In this document: in pieces, positions 46,898 to 56,500 of the stretch | Numbering within the stretch: the first letter of the stretch is position 1 | How the letters are laid out: every line of letters begins with the position of its first letter | Assembly: GCF_000348945.1 (NCBI RefSeq) | Contig: NZ_AOCK01000009.1 | Span: 124,001 to 188,000, forward strand | Source of the DNA: Paeniglutamicibacter gangotriensis Lz1y | Lineage (GTDB): Bacteria > Actinomycetota > Actinomycetes > Actinomycetales > Micrococcaceae | DNA: 64,000 bases | Reading direction: 5' to 3' | The notes under the pieces: model-generated | What the model saw: the letters and a program-made list of their open reading frames with translations, nothing else | The model's database searches: none | What the model was told of the DNA's origin: nothing | Program-made: the position numbers and the translations under genes

Positions 46898-49800
46898 TCA
46901 GGCACCCAGATAGCCGCGGGTGTCCAGGTCCTCGGCGGCCATGCGTGCCGCCAGGGACTGCCCCGTTTTCCGCACGGGCTTGGTGGAGGAGCCGAAGCTC
47001 TCGTTGCGGGCGCGTGCGGGGTCGGACAAATAGCCGGGTCCAGGCAGTGCGGATTTTTCCGACAGATCCCAGGCATCCAGCGCCTGCAGGCTGATGCCGC
47101 GCGGTCCGGTGCGCCGGGTGAGCCCGTGGATCAGCAGCAGCCGGGTGGAGAAGAGCAGCGGGCCGCAACGCTGCTGAGCCTCGTGGAAGAATGTGGCATC
47201 CACGCAGCCGGTTCCGTCGTCCACCGAGATGAACACGACCCGCCGTCCGCCGCGCATCGGCGGGGTCTGGGTGGCAACCCGCACCCCTGCAACCAGGACC
47301 TCGGTGCCGTTGCGCATGCCCAGCAGGTCCTGGGAGTGCGAGACCCCCAGGGACCGCAGCAGCGGGGCGTGGGATTCCATCAGGTGGGCGGTGACATCGA
47401 TGGACATCAAATCCAGCTCGGTGCGGACCACCTCATCCAAGGGTGTTTGTGCCGCCCCGATGGCCATGTTGGCAAAGTCCAGGTCCCCCAGCGGCAACGC
47501 CAGCTGACCGTGGATCGGACGATAGCGCTGCGGCAGCACCTTGCCCGCCGGCGTCCGCAGGTGCTCGATCAGGTCTGCCCGGTTCCCACGCCCGGTCCGG
47601 GCTTGTAGCGAATCGAAGGCGCCCAGTGCCGCAAAGTGGTTCAGTGAGGTGCGGCTGAGCCCCGAACGAGCCCGCACATCGGCGATGGAGTCGTAGGGCT
47701 GCCCCGCGGCCACGCGGGTGACCTCGCGTTCGGAAACCCCGCGGATCCCGCGCAGCGAGAGCCTGATCCCGTACCTCCCCGGGGGCGTGGAGCCCGGAGC
47801 CCGCGGCACCACCGGCACGTGGGCAGGGGGAAGCAACCCGTCGAGTTTCTCCACCTTGTAGCCAGGTGCGGAGCGGTTGATATCCAGCGGCAGGATCTTG
47901 ATGCCCATGCGTCTGGCCTCGGCGACCAGCAGCCGCTTGGGGTACATGCCCGGATCGTGTTCCCAGATGCCGGCCAGGAAGGCCTCGGGGTGTGTGCCTT
48001 GAGCCAGGCCGAATGGTAGGTGGGCACCGCGAATGCCGCCCCGTGGGCCTTGCAGAAGCCGAAGGAGCCAAAGGCCGCCAGGGTTGCCCAGACCTCGTCG
48101 ATGACACTGAGCGAGTAGCCGCGACTCAGCGCCCGGGAGCGGAAGAGCGCCTCGACCTGTGGTTCGGCCAACGGGTTGCCCAGCAGCCTGCGGTACACAT
48201 CGGCCTGGGCCAGCCCGCATTCGGTCATCACATCGAAGATCCGCAAGACCTGTTCGTGGAAGACCGTGACCCCGTGGGTCTCGGCGAGCGCCGGTGCCAG
48301 ATCCGGGTGGGGGTATTTTTCGGGGGCGAAGCCGTGGCGGTTTTCCAGGTAGGGCTTGACCATGTTGGATTTCATGGGTCCGGGGCGGAAGAGGGAGATG
48401 TCGATGATGAGGTCGTTGAATTCGGCCGGTGCGAGTTTGCCGATGAGTTCGCGTTGTCCCGGGGATTCGATTTGGAAGCAGCCCAGGGTGTGGGTGGAGC
48501 GGATGAGCTCGAAGGTCGGTTCGTCGTCCAGCGGGACCAGGGCCAGGTCGATGGCTCCGCGGGGATCGATGTAGTCGGGGATGGATCCGGGCGCCCCTCC
48601 CCCGTGGCCGCCGGCCTGTGCCACCGCCTGCGCATCGGGGTGGATGCGGGCGATTTCTTCCAGGGTGTAGGTGATGGCCGATTGCATGCGCACCCCCAGC
48701 ACATCGAGCTTGAGCATGCCCATGGGGTCCATGTCGTGCTTGTCGAATTGGCTCATGGGCAACTCGATGCCGCTGGGTTCCAGCGGGGTGCGGTTTCCCA
48801 AGGAGGCGTCGGAGAGGATGACTCCGCAGGGGTGCATGGAGATGTGGCGGGGCAACCGGTCGAGTCGTTCGGTGAGGTCCACGAGCAGGTCGAGTTGTTT
48901 TTCGGTGCCGAGGCGGTCGGCGAAGGGCGCGAGTTCCGGCTTTTCGGCCAGCGCGTCGCGGAAGGATGCTGCGGAGAAGCGCCAGAGCTGTTTGGCGATC
49001 ACGTCGATGTCCCCCTCCCCCATGCCCAGTGCCGCTCCTGCATCGCGTACCGCCCCGCGTGCGCGGTAGCCGTTCTGCATGCTCATGAGGCTGACGCGCT
49101 CTGCGCCGAAGCGTTCGAAGATCTTGTGGTAGATCTCGTGGCGTCTGGCGGATTCGACATCGATGTCGATGTCGGGCAGGGTGGCTCGGCTGCGGGAGAG
49201 GAAGCGTTCAAAGAGCAGGTCGTGGGCCAGGGGGTTCACCTGGCTGATCCCGATGAGGTAGTTCACCAGCGAGGAGGCCCCGGACCCGCGGGCGGCTGAG
49301 CGTATCCCCATGGTGGTGATCATGGAGCTGACTTCGGCGACGGTGAGGAAGTAGGGGGCGAAGCCGAGGTCGGAGATGGTGGAGAGCTCTGCCTCCAGGC
49401 GGTGGCGCATTCCGGGGTCGTTGGCCTGTGCGGGGATGAGCCGGGTGATACCGGCCTCGGCGCGGGAGGCCAGTTCGATATTGGGGTCGGCGGTGATGCC
49501 GATGATGTGGGCTTCGGGGACTACCGGGATCGACCATCCGGTGTCCAGGGCGGGGTCCAGGCGTGCCCAGTCGGCGAGCGCTGCGGTGTTACGCAGCAGG
49601 GTGGTGGCCAGGGAGGTGTCGGCGGCGGAGGCTGCGATCTCGCGTGCCAGGTGGTGCATGAGTGCGGCGGGTTTGAGCCAGCCTTGCCCATTGGGTTGGA
49701 TGTCGTTGAGGGTGGAGAGAGAGGATAGGGCGCGTGCGGAGTCCAGGACATCGGCGGTTGCCGCCCCATCCGGGTCGGTGTAGCGCACCTCGTTGGTCAG

Positions 49801-50463
49801 GACGGGGGCGATGCCCACGGATTCGGCGCAGCGCAGCATGCGGATGGCGTGTGCTGTGCTGAGCTTGGCCCCGGGGGTATTCAGGTGCGTGGTGACCTCC
49901 ACCCTGAGGGAGTCTCCCCCCAGCAGGGAACGCCAGGTACGCAGTAGGGCACGGGCGTGGGTGTACTGCCGGCGTGCGGTGGCCAGTCCGATGTCGGAGC
50001 CCGCCCCCAGCAGGATCGTCAGCAGTGTTTCGCCCTCGGGGCCCAGTGCATGGGCTGCCAGTTCCTCGCGGGTGATGCCCGTTCTCGGTTTGTTGATCCC
50101 CGTGCTGGTGCTCATCTGGTGTGCCGCGGTGATCAGGCGGCATAGTGCCGCATATCCAGCACCGTTGTCATGCCCCCTAGCCAGCGCGACGATTCGGCCG
50201 GCAACGCGCAAGGGCAGTGGCTTTGTATGGGGTGTGGTTGCCGGATCGGGTTCGAGGATGGCCAGATCGACCCCGAGGATGGGGTCGATGCCATGTTCGA
50301 TGCAGGCTTTGAGGTGTTTGACGCTTCCGTAGAGTCCGTCGCGGTCGGTGATGGCTAGTGCGTCGGCCCCGTCGGCGAGCGCGGCTGCCACCAGGTCCTT
50401 GGGCCAGGAGACCCCGTAGTGTGCGCTGAAGGCAGAGGCGACGTGCAGGTGGGTGAAGCTCAT
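46898..50463 (-). pseudogene. dnaE2: Error-prone DNA polymerase DnaE2, frameshifted
   Basis: The gene would encode ~1188 residues, starting at the ATG at 50463 behind GGGGA. The PHP domain (FTHLHVASAFSAHYGVSWPK, ITDRDGLYG) is followed by the polymerase core with RGSGASSLVNYLIGI, LPDIDIDVESARRHE and PMGMLKLDVLGVR. In the FCKAHGAAFAVPTYHSAWLK segment, one base is missing around 47990-47993 (a C4 run), and the next frame resumes EAFLAGIWEHDPGMYPKRLL through the HhH and OB domains to SLAARMAAEDLDTRGYLGA. DnaE2 is the SOS mutagenesis polymerase working with ImuA/ImuB. No imuB is nearby. A LexA-like box lies 194 bp upstream. Sequencing error is possible. Confidence 0.9.
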
Positions 50464-50783
50464 GCGCATCCCCTGTGTGGTGCCCCGAGGCTTATGCGTG
50501 CATGTTTGGTTGCGCTCATGATGGTGCCCGCTCCCCTTTGGCCCGATGGTTCACCTTTCCCCCTGGTGGGCTGCGCATGCGGGCGTGCCTTGGTTGCTGT
50601 TCCGTGAGGCGTGATTCAGCCGGCTCCACGGGTCGGGGGAACAAGCCCATCATATTCGAACACCTGTTCTAATCAAACCTTAAAGAGGTGCGCGCCCGGG
50701 GTTCCATGGCCTTCGAAATCGGGGTTCCCGCCGCTGACCTGCATCGGGAAGTCGTCAGTGAGAAGGCCCACTCGGGGGCTTGC
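50464..50783. other. Intergenic region upstream of dnaE2
   Basis: This 320-bp gap between the oxidoreductase stop and the dnaE2 start contains a LexA-like box at 50656-50671. I see no small gene with a supported start in it; the plus-strand frames are shadows. Confidence 0.4.
50656..50671. promoter_or_regulatory. LexA (SOS) box upstream of dnaE2
   Basis: TCGAACACCTGTTCTA matches the Gram-positive SOS consensus (CGAAC-N4-GTTCG) with one mismatch in the right half. The 194-bp distance to the dnaE2 start is long but there is no gene between them. Confidence 0.7.
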
Positions 50784-52148
50784 CTAGATTCCCTCGGTAG
50801 ACCAGAGCTTGTCGAGGGCCACGAGGTAGGCCTCGGAATAGCTGGGGAATTGCGGGGCCATATCGCGCAGTACCTCCAACGAAATCTGCCCCCTAATGGC
50901 CAACGAGGCGACATGTATCCATTCGCTGGCCTGCGGGGCCACGGCCCAGGCGCCGATCAGTACCCGGCGGCGCCTGTCGACTAGGATGCCTAGGTCCCCT
51001 TGCGGGTCGCGCTCATAGGTCCAGGGCCGGGCGATTGCCGCCGGCAGGTTCACGCGGATTGCTGCGGCATCGATCCCGTGTTGCCCGGCAGTTTCTAGGG
51101 TGAGTCCCACGGCTGCGATTTCCGGGCTGGCGAACACCACCCGTGGGATCCCGTCGTAGCTGGCACTGCGCTCTTTGCCCAGGATGCAGTCGGCCACGAT
51201 GCGTGCTTGATATTTGGCCACATGGGTGAAGGGCATGATCCCGGTGACGTCACCGACAGCCCAGAGCCCCTCGGCGGCCCAGCAGTGCTCATCCACCCGT
51301 ACGTTGCCGCTCCCATCGAGGGTTGCTCCGGCCTTGGCCACGCCCAAAGCACCCGCGCGCGGGGTCCGTCCGGTGGAGAATATGACAGCATCGACCGCAA
51401 TTTCCGTCTCCCCGCGCAGCGTCAGGATGCTACTTCCATCCTCCCCGCGCCGCCCGCTGGCCACGGAGCTATTCAAATGCACGGCGATCCCGAGTCCAAG
51501 TAGGTGACTGTGGGCCAGTTCGGCAACTTCGGGTTCCTCGCGACCCAGTAGCCTGGCGCTTCGGTTCAGCACCGTGACCTCCACCCCGAAGCCGGCGAGG
51601 AAGACGGCCGTTTCCAGGGCCACTGCGCTTCCGCCCACGATGGCGACGGAGGCGGGCAGCGCGGTTAGGGTGTAGACCTCGCGGTTGCCCCAGGCGGTAA
51701 TGTCCCGGACTCCTGGGAAGTCGGGGGTTGCCGGCTCGGTTCCGCTGGCAATGATGATGTGGTGGGCGAGGTATTCATTCCCGTTGGCGGTCACATGGCC
51801 GGGCCCGGTAATTTTTGCCGTTCCGCGCACCACCGTTGCCCCTCGCTCGAGGTACCCCTGCTCCTGGGCGGTGTCATCGAGATGCCGGGCCATGTAGTCG
51901 CGATATTCCCGGGCCTTCTCCCAGTCCAGAGGGGTTGCCGAGGCCCCGGCGACCTTGGAAACCTCGATATTCACCTCGGGTCCGCGCAGGATGGTCTTGG
52001 AGGGGATGCAGGCCCAGTAGGCGCACTCTCCGCCAATGAGTTCGGATTCGAAGACAACAACCTTTTTGCCGGCCGTCAGCAGGCGGTCTGCAACGACCTC
52101 GCCGCCCGGGCCCATGCCGATGATCGCGGCATCGAATATTTCTTCCAT
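50784..52148 (-). CDS. Pyridine nucleotide-disulfide oxidoreductase, dihydrolipoamide-dehydrogenase-like
   Basis: The 454-residue flavoprotein has the FAD-binding IGMGPGGEVVADRLLTAGKK, a redox-type Cys pair in GGECAYWACIPSK (C-x4-C), the NAD(P) site VAIVGGSAVALETAVFLAG, and the FAD-ribityl segment LWAVGDVTGIMPFTHVA. The C-terminal interface reads PQFPSYSEAY where classical lipoamide dehydrogenases have the catalytic His-Pro-Thr...Glu; the His is absent. It is therefore more like the LpdA/quinone-reductase branch than a true E3 component. It sits alone between dnaE2 and the DUF6504 gene. Confidence 0.88.
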   Translation of the reverse strand: MEEIFDAAIIGMGPGGEVVADRLLTAGKKVVVFESELIGGECAYWACIPSKTILRGPEVNIEVSKVAGASATPLDWEKAREYRDYMARHLDDTAQEQGYLERGATVVRGTAKITGPGHVTANGNEYLAHHIIIASGTEPATPDFPGVRDITAWGNREVYTLTALPASVAIVGGSAVALETAVFLAGFGVEVTVLNRSARLLGREEPEVAELAHSHLLGLGIAVHLNSSVASGRRGEDGSSILTLRGETEIAVDAVIFSTGRTPRAGALGVAKAGATLDGSGNVRVDEHCWAAEGLWAVGDVTGIMPFTHVAKYQARIVADCILGKERSASYDGIPRVVFASPEIAAVGLTLETAGQHGIDAAAIRVNLPAAIARPWTYERDPQGDLGILVDRRRRVLIGAWAVAPQASEWIHVASLAIRGQISLEVLRDMAPQFPSYSEAYLVALDKLWSTEGI

Positions 52149-52299
52149 CGGAGCACTCCCCTGTTCGCGTCCCTCGTGGCCGCCATCCAGGCACCCGCTC
52201 CCAGCTTTGCATCTGGCGCGGCCAACGACCAGAGTCGCGCCCTCTTCCGAGGTGTGGACTCAAAGCCTTGCGAGCGGCCCAGTACCCACACAGCCCCCC

Positions 52300-52611
52300 T
52301 CAGGCGCTTTCCTGGTAGGCCTCGGGCATGCGAATAATGCGCCAACGCCCGGTATCGGCCTGGCGTGAGACTTCGAAGGTGCGCAGCGGCCCCACTCCAG
52401 CAAGCTTGACCTGCAGTTGCCAGACCTCATAGTCGACAAGCCCCGGGCCGCGGCCGCGTTCGGCACGCAGCTCCTCGATCCACCACTTTCGTCGTTCGAA
52501 CCAGCGCACCGGCTCTGCCGCAAGCCTGTATTCGCGACCCTGCCAGCGCATGCGGATCGGCACGCCCGCCGGCGTGCAGTCAACTTCGATCGATTGGGTA
52601 AAGATCCCCAT
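52300..52611 (-). CDS. DUF6504-like protein, SOS-cassette associated
   Basis: The product is 103 residues from the ATG at 52611. QSIEVDCTPAGVPIRMRWQG and REYRLAAEPVRWFERRKWW are the DUF6504 pattern, a small protein encoded beside imuB and dnaE2 in many actinobacteria. Here imuB is missing and an oxidoreductase separates it from dnaE2. A LexA-like box lies ~105 bp upstream. The molecular role is unknown. Confidence 0.75.
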   Translation of the reverse strand: MGIFTQSIEVDCTPAGVPIRMRWQGREYRLAAEPVRWFERRKWWIEELRAERGRGPGLVDYEVWQLQVKLAGVGPLRTFEVSRQADTGRWRIIRMPEAYQESA

Positions 52612-52715
52612 TCGCTCGCCACCCTTCCCGTCGCACCAGCAGACCCAACGCTTCGCACACCCCATGGAGTGAAAAGCGGTTGCGGGCTACATGCGTGCAC
52701 TCAACCATTTTATTA

Positions 52716-52727
52716 GAAACTTTGTTC
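52716..52727. promoter_or_regulatory. LexA-like box upstream of the DUF6504 gene
   Basis: GAAACTTTGTTC fits GAAC-N4-GTTC with one mismatch. It lies between the DUF6504 gene and the divergent VOC gene, so it could affect either. Confidence 0.5.
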
Positions 52728-52816
52728 TATGCAAGATGAGACTAGAACGTACATACGACAGTTTGTTGTTGCGGGGCGCCGTTGACGTGCTTTCACATGG
52801 GCCTAAGCTTGGAGCC

Positions 52817-53257
52817 ATGACCCTCAACACGCCTCCGGCAATCACCGCACTCACCCTGGGGGTGCGCGATCTCCAGCGTTCACGCGACTTCTACGTCGCT
52901 GGCCTGGGATTCCGCGAAATCAATTTCATCCCCGGCGAGATCCTGTTCATCCAGGCCGGGTACGGGCTGATGCTCGCATTGTGGAACATTGAATCGATGC
53001 CCGGCGAATACGGCGACGTCGGGCACGGCCCCCTGGCCCCGCCCGTGTCACTGGGCCACAACACCACCAGCGTCGAGGAGGTCGAAGACCTCTATGCGAG
53101 GGCGCTTGCTGCCGGTGCGACAAAAGTCAGCGCGCCGATGCTCCGGGACTGGGGAGGCACCAGCGCCTGCGTGGCGGACCCCGACGGGTTCCGCTGGGAT
53201 TTTGTGCACAACCCGGGCTTCGTCATCGATGACGATGGGACCGTCACCGGTGTTTGA
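52817..53257 (+). CDS. VOC family protein
   Basis: The product is 146 residues from the ATG at 52817 behind GGAG; the open frame upstream crosses the SOS-like box and lacks a signal. ITALTLGVRDLQRSRDFYVA and GLGFREINFIPGEILFIQ begin the fold, and SACVADPDGFRWDFVHNP ends it. Glyoxalase/dioxygenase superfamily; metal ligands and substrate are not certain. The last bases lie 15 bp before the AAA ATPase start, suggesting co-transcription. Confidence 0.87.
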   Translation: MTLNTPPAITALTLGVRDLQRSRDFYVAGLGFREINFIPGEILFIQAGYGLMLALWNIESMPGEYGDVGHGPLAPPVSLGHNTTSVEEVEDLYARALAAGATKVSAPMLRDWGGTSACVADPDGFRWDFVHNPGFVIDDDGTVTGV

Positions 53258-53272
53258 TTCGCGGTGCCACCT

Positions 53273-53995
53273 ATGAAGCTCTCCAGTCTGCCGATCCGCA
53301 GCATCGGCGAACACGCACTCTCCCCGGCTCCGCGCGGTCAGTGGCCACAAACTCTTCCACCGGTACTCCAGCTTCTGGATCAGGGCTTGGACTTCGGCGC
53401 CGCCACGGTCTTCGTAGACGAAAACGGTTCGGGAAAATCAACACTCATCGAAGCCATCGCTCTGGGCTACGGGCTGTCCCCGGAGGGCGGCTCCACAGGT
53501 GCCCAGCACAGCACCAGGGCCACCGAATCGGGTCTGGAAAACCACCTGCAGCTGCTGCGCAATATCGGTGCCAGCCGCCGCGGCTACTTCTTGCGCGCCG
53601 AAACCATGCACGGCCTTTATACGTATCTGGAAGACAATCCCTCCATGCGGCGCAAGGATCCCGAATTCCACACCATGAGCCACGGCGAATCGTTCCTCGA
53701 ACTCATCGTGGACAGGTTCCGCGAGGGCGGGCTGTGGGTATTGGACGAGCCGGAGTCAGCACTCTCGTTTTCCGGCTGTCTGGCGTTGGTGGGCATCTTG
53801 AAGGATCTCATGGCCCAGGGCGATTCCCAGGTCATCATGTCCACGCACTCGCCGCTGCTGGCGTCCCTGCCCGGCGCGGACATCTACGAGGTCGGCCCGT
53901 GGGGGCTGCGACACAGCAACTGGGACGATTTAGATCTGGTCACCAACTGGCGTTCCTTCATGAACATGCCCGAACGCTACCTGCGGCATCTTTAA
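53273..53995 (+). CDS. AAA family ATPase (SMC/ABC-like nucleotide-binding fold)
   Basis: The product is 240 residues from the ATG at 53273 (GTG at 53264 also in frame). Walker A is VFVDENGSGKSTLIEAIA, the signature-like region HTMSHGESFLELI, Walker B GLWVLDEPESALSFSG, and the H-loop VIMSTHSPLLAS. This is the short 'AAA family ATPase' type related to RecF/ABC ATPases and found alone in many bacteria, with no known partner. It overlaps nothing and is followed by a GC-rich hairpin. Confidence 0.85.
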   Translation: MKLSSLPIRSIGEHALSPAPRGQWPQTLPPVLQLLDQGLDFGAATVFVDENGSGKSTLIEAIALGYGLSPEGGSTGAQHSTRATESGLENHLQLLRNIGASRRGYFLRAETMHGLYTYLEDNPSMRRKDPEFHTMSHGESFLELIVDRFREGGLWVLDEPESALSFSGCLALVGILKDLMAQGDSQVIMSTHSPLLASLPGADIYEVGPWGLRHSNWDDLDLVTNWRSFMNMPERYLRHL

Positions 53996-53996
53996 C

Positions 53997-54031
53997 GCGG
54001 TGCGGCGGGGCACCGGGCCCCGCCGCACCGC
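53997..54031. terminator. GC-rich hairpin after the ATPase gene
   Basis: Arms GCGGTGCGGCGGGGC (53997-54011) and complement (54017-54031) form a perfect 15-bp stem with a 5-base loop, immediately after the ATPase stop and 17 bp after the convergent 57-aa gene. It probably terminates both. Confidence 0.75.
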
Positions 54032-54047
54032 AAAAATCCCCGAGGGG

Positions 54048-54221
54048 TTACTCTTCCTGCTGCGAATCAGCAAGATCCGGGTCGAAGTCCGCGGGCAATG
54101 CCCCACCTTCACCCTTCCACTTGGACAGCTGCTTTTCGCTGACCTTCCGTGCATCAGTACTGGGTGTCAGGTTGTTCTCTAGTTCTTCATTATCGGTCAT
54201 GTTGCCTGTCTCATCGCTCAT
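54048..54221 (-). CDS. Small acidic protein of 57 residues
   Basis: An ATG at 54221 behind GTAGGAAAT opens MSDETGNMTDNEELENNLTP, followed by DARKVSEKQLSKWKGEGGAL and PADFDPDLADSQQEE. The composition is highly charged and acidic with no membrane segment, and it ends next to the terminator hairpin. I do not recognise a family with certainty. The ribosome binding site and codon use support a real gene. Confidence 0.65.
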   Translation of the reverse strand: MSDETGNMTDNEELENNLTPSTDARKVSEKQLSKWKGEGGALPADFDPDLADSQQEE

Positions 54222-54300
54222 ATTTCCTACGCTAGCCCCTCCACCGGATACTGGCCAGCTTCCCTTTGACCTTGAGCGCGCCGGATCCGCCGACCACGCT

Positions 54301-55119
54301 TCAATCCATCTTCGCCACGCGCGACTTGACGATCAGAAACAACCCGTAGCAGCCCAACCCAACACCAGTGAAGATCAGTGCATAATCGCCAAACGGCTGC
54401 TCGCGCAGGGACTTCAGTGCGCCATCCAGCCCGGTGGATTCCTCCGGGTCGGACTGCAGCGTGGCGACGATGACCAGGAGCCCGACCAGGAACAAGGCGA
54501 CACCCTTGGCCATGTAGCCAAGCACACCCAGAATCAGGGTCCCCCGGCGCAAGGCCTTCGAGGCGGGCAGGACAATCTGCTTGGTGAAAGACTTCAGCAG
54601 ACCCCTAATGACGAAGACGACACCGGTGATGGCAATTCCGGCCCCCACCAGCAGCAAGAGCATCGGGCCGAAAGGCATGGACATCACCTGGGCCGTGGCG
54701 TCGCTGGTTGATTCGCTGCTCTCCTTGCGGTTTCCCAGGCCAAAGGAAGCGAAGCCGATGGCCAACACAAAGAACACGATTCCTTGCCCAGCCGCGGCCA
54801 GCTTCTTGCCCAGCCGTCTGCGTACCGCCACCCGCCGGTACCCGAAGATCACTTCGCTTAGTTGCCACAGTCCCAAGGCCAGACAGGCAACTGCTCCTGC
54901 CCACAGCAGCACGACTCCTGCCGGCTGGGCGGCCAGCTGCGCCATCGCCCCTCCCTGGTCGGCATCCTGGGAGTCACCCAGGGCCAGCCGGACGGCGATG
55001 ACCCCGATCAGTAGGTGCAGCAGACCACTGACGGCAAAGCCCGCCCTGGCAGCTATCACGAATGCGCGTGAGTTCGAAGCGTCCTCGGCCGCGTTTGCGA
55101 CGTCTTCAAGGTCCTTCAT
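54301..55119 (-). CDS. DUF1206 family membrane protein
   Basis: The 272-residue protein consists of three similar ~80-residue units, each with two hydrophobic helices: ARAGFAVSGLLHLLIGVIAV / GVVLLWAGAVACLALGLWQL, then AAAGQGIVFFVLAIGFASFG / PMLLLLVGAGIAITGVVFVI, then LGYMAKGVALFLVGLLVIVA / YALIFTGVGLGCYGLFLIVK. This threefold repeat is diagnostic of DUF1206. The function is unknown. It starts at an ATG at 55119 behind GGGAACC. Confidence 0.9.
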   Translation of the reverse strand: MKDLEDVANAAEDASNSRAFVIAARAGFAVSGLLHLLIGVIAVRLALGDSQDADQGGAMAQLAAQPAGVVLLWAGAVACLALGLWQLSEVIFGYRRVAVRRRLGKKLAAAGQGIVFFVLAIGFASFGLGNRKESSESTSDATAQVMSMPFGPMLLLLVGAGIAITGVVFVIRGLLKSFTKQIVLPASKALRRGTLILGVLGYMAKGVALFLVGLLVIVATLQSDPEESTGLDGALKSLREQPFGDYALIFTGVGLGCYGLFLIVKSRVAKMD

Positions 55120-55320
55120 GTTCTAGGTTCCCTTCCCCAGTGCGAGCCCATCCAACGAGTTTCACGGTGGTAACCACATCCTGCCACCACGGAACAAAAA
55201 CCACCTAGCGGAGCCCGGCGCGCCCCGAAACCCAGGATGAGCAAGGCTCGTCCCCTTTCCCCTGTATTTTGCCGCTTCACGGACTTACCGTGGAACTGCC
55301 AAACACGAAAGGTGACAGCG

Positions 55321-55716
55321 ATGAGCACACAGATCCCCGAGCTCGCGGGAATCCACCACGTCAAGCTCCCGGTCACAGACCTCGAACGCAGCCGGGTTTG
55401 GTACCAGAGCAGGCTCGGCTTTGAGCAGGCCATGGAATTTAGCGACGGGGTGAAGGTGATCGGGCTGCTGCTGAGGCACCCGCGAGGAGGACCGGATCTG
55501 GGCTTATGGCTCGACCCGGACCGGGCGGCGGCCGCAGCAGGCTTCGATTATTTTGTTTTTGGTGCCACCAACAGACAGGCGCTCGAGGCCCTGGCGGAAA
55601 GGCTGACAGCACTGGGCGAACCTCACCCCGGCGTCCACCCGGGAGCTGCCGGATGGGTGCTGCCGCATGTCAAGGATCCGGACGGGCATGAATTGCGTTT
55701 CCAATGCCAAGAGTAG
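55321..55716 (+). CDS. VOC family protein
   Basis: The product is 131 residues from the ATG at 55321 behind AAAGGTGACAG. GIHHVKLPVTDLERSRVWYQ and RLGFEQAMEFSDGVKV are the VOC opening, with a probable metal-binding His in IHHVKLPV, and VKDPDGHELRFQC is the closing motif. Likely a metal-dependent glyoxalase/dioxygenase-type protein of unknown substrate. Confidence 0.88.
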   Translation: MSTQIPELAGIHHVKLPVTDLERSRVWYQSRLGFEQAMEFSDGVKVIGLLLRHPRGGPDLGLWLDPDRAAAAAGFDYFVFGATNRQALEALAERLTALGEPHPGVHPGAAGWVLPHVKDPDGHELRFQCQE

Positions 55717-55788
55717 GAGTCCCGACCTCGGCAAAGAACGGACACGGAGAACAGGCCATTCGATGTCCGCACCGCGGACTCCGTCGCC

Positions 55789-56211
55789 CTATTCGGCCGA
55801 GGGCCGCTGACGCTGCTGTTTGGTGGCGGAGCGGTGGGATTTGGCGGCAAGACGCCGCCGCTGCGAGCCTTTGGTCGGCTTCGTTGCCCGGCGGCGCGGC
55901 CCATCGGGCGCAAGCGCGGCGCTCACGGCAGTAGAAAGCTTCTGCAGGGCAGTCTCCCGGTTGCGCAACTGGGAGCGCTGCTCGGAGGCGGTGACAGTCA
56001 GGATCCCGGCAATGAGCTTCGATTCCAGGCGTTCGAGCAGCCGCTGGCGTTGCTCCTCACTCAGCACGCGCGAATCTGCGACTGACCAGGAAAGCTCAAC
56101 GCGGCTATCCGAGGTGTTCACGTGCTGTCCTCCCGGCCCGGAGGAACGCGAAAACCTCCAGTCAAGCTCGGCTGCCGGAATCGTCAGCGCCGGTGAAATC
56201 TCCAAATCCAT
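55789..56211 (-). CDS. arfB: Alternative ribosome-rescue factor ArfB (YaeJ)
   Basis: The 140-residue protein has the peptide-release GGQ at 27-29 within RSSGPGGQHVNTSDSRV and a basic C-terminal tail (PRRRATKPTKGSQRRRLAAK...) that enters the empty mRNA channel of stalled ribosomes. Length and order match ArfB rather than RF1/RF2. It hydrolyses peptidyl-tRNA on non-stop ribosomes. Single gene. Confidence 0.95.
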   Translation of the reverse strand: MDLEISPALTIPAAELDWRFSRSSGPGGQHVNTSDSRVELSWSVADSRVLSEEQRQRLLERLESKLIAGILTVTASEQRSQLRNRETALQKLSTAVSAALAPDGPRRRATKPTKGSQRRRLAAKSHRSATKQQRQRPSAE

Positions 56212-56500
56212 GCTTCAAGCATCGCATGACGCGGTGGCACCCCGCTCCGACTGAGCTGGTCCCCGAGGTCGGAAATCGAGTGCGACCCAGCTTGGCCGGC
56301 GTTCCCACGCAAACCCAGCAGGTAGCGATCTGGGTCCTTGGTCCGGTCGGTCGTGTCCGGCTGAAGGACACGAACACTGCCACCGGCCCCCGCTCCGGCA
56401 CGCTCTGTTCCCCAAGGGACCACACCGCGGGACTCGAGTTGGTCGAGGCCCGTGCTGCTGCTCTTACTCTGGAAGCTTGCCGCGGTGTACGGGCAGCGCG

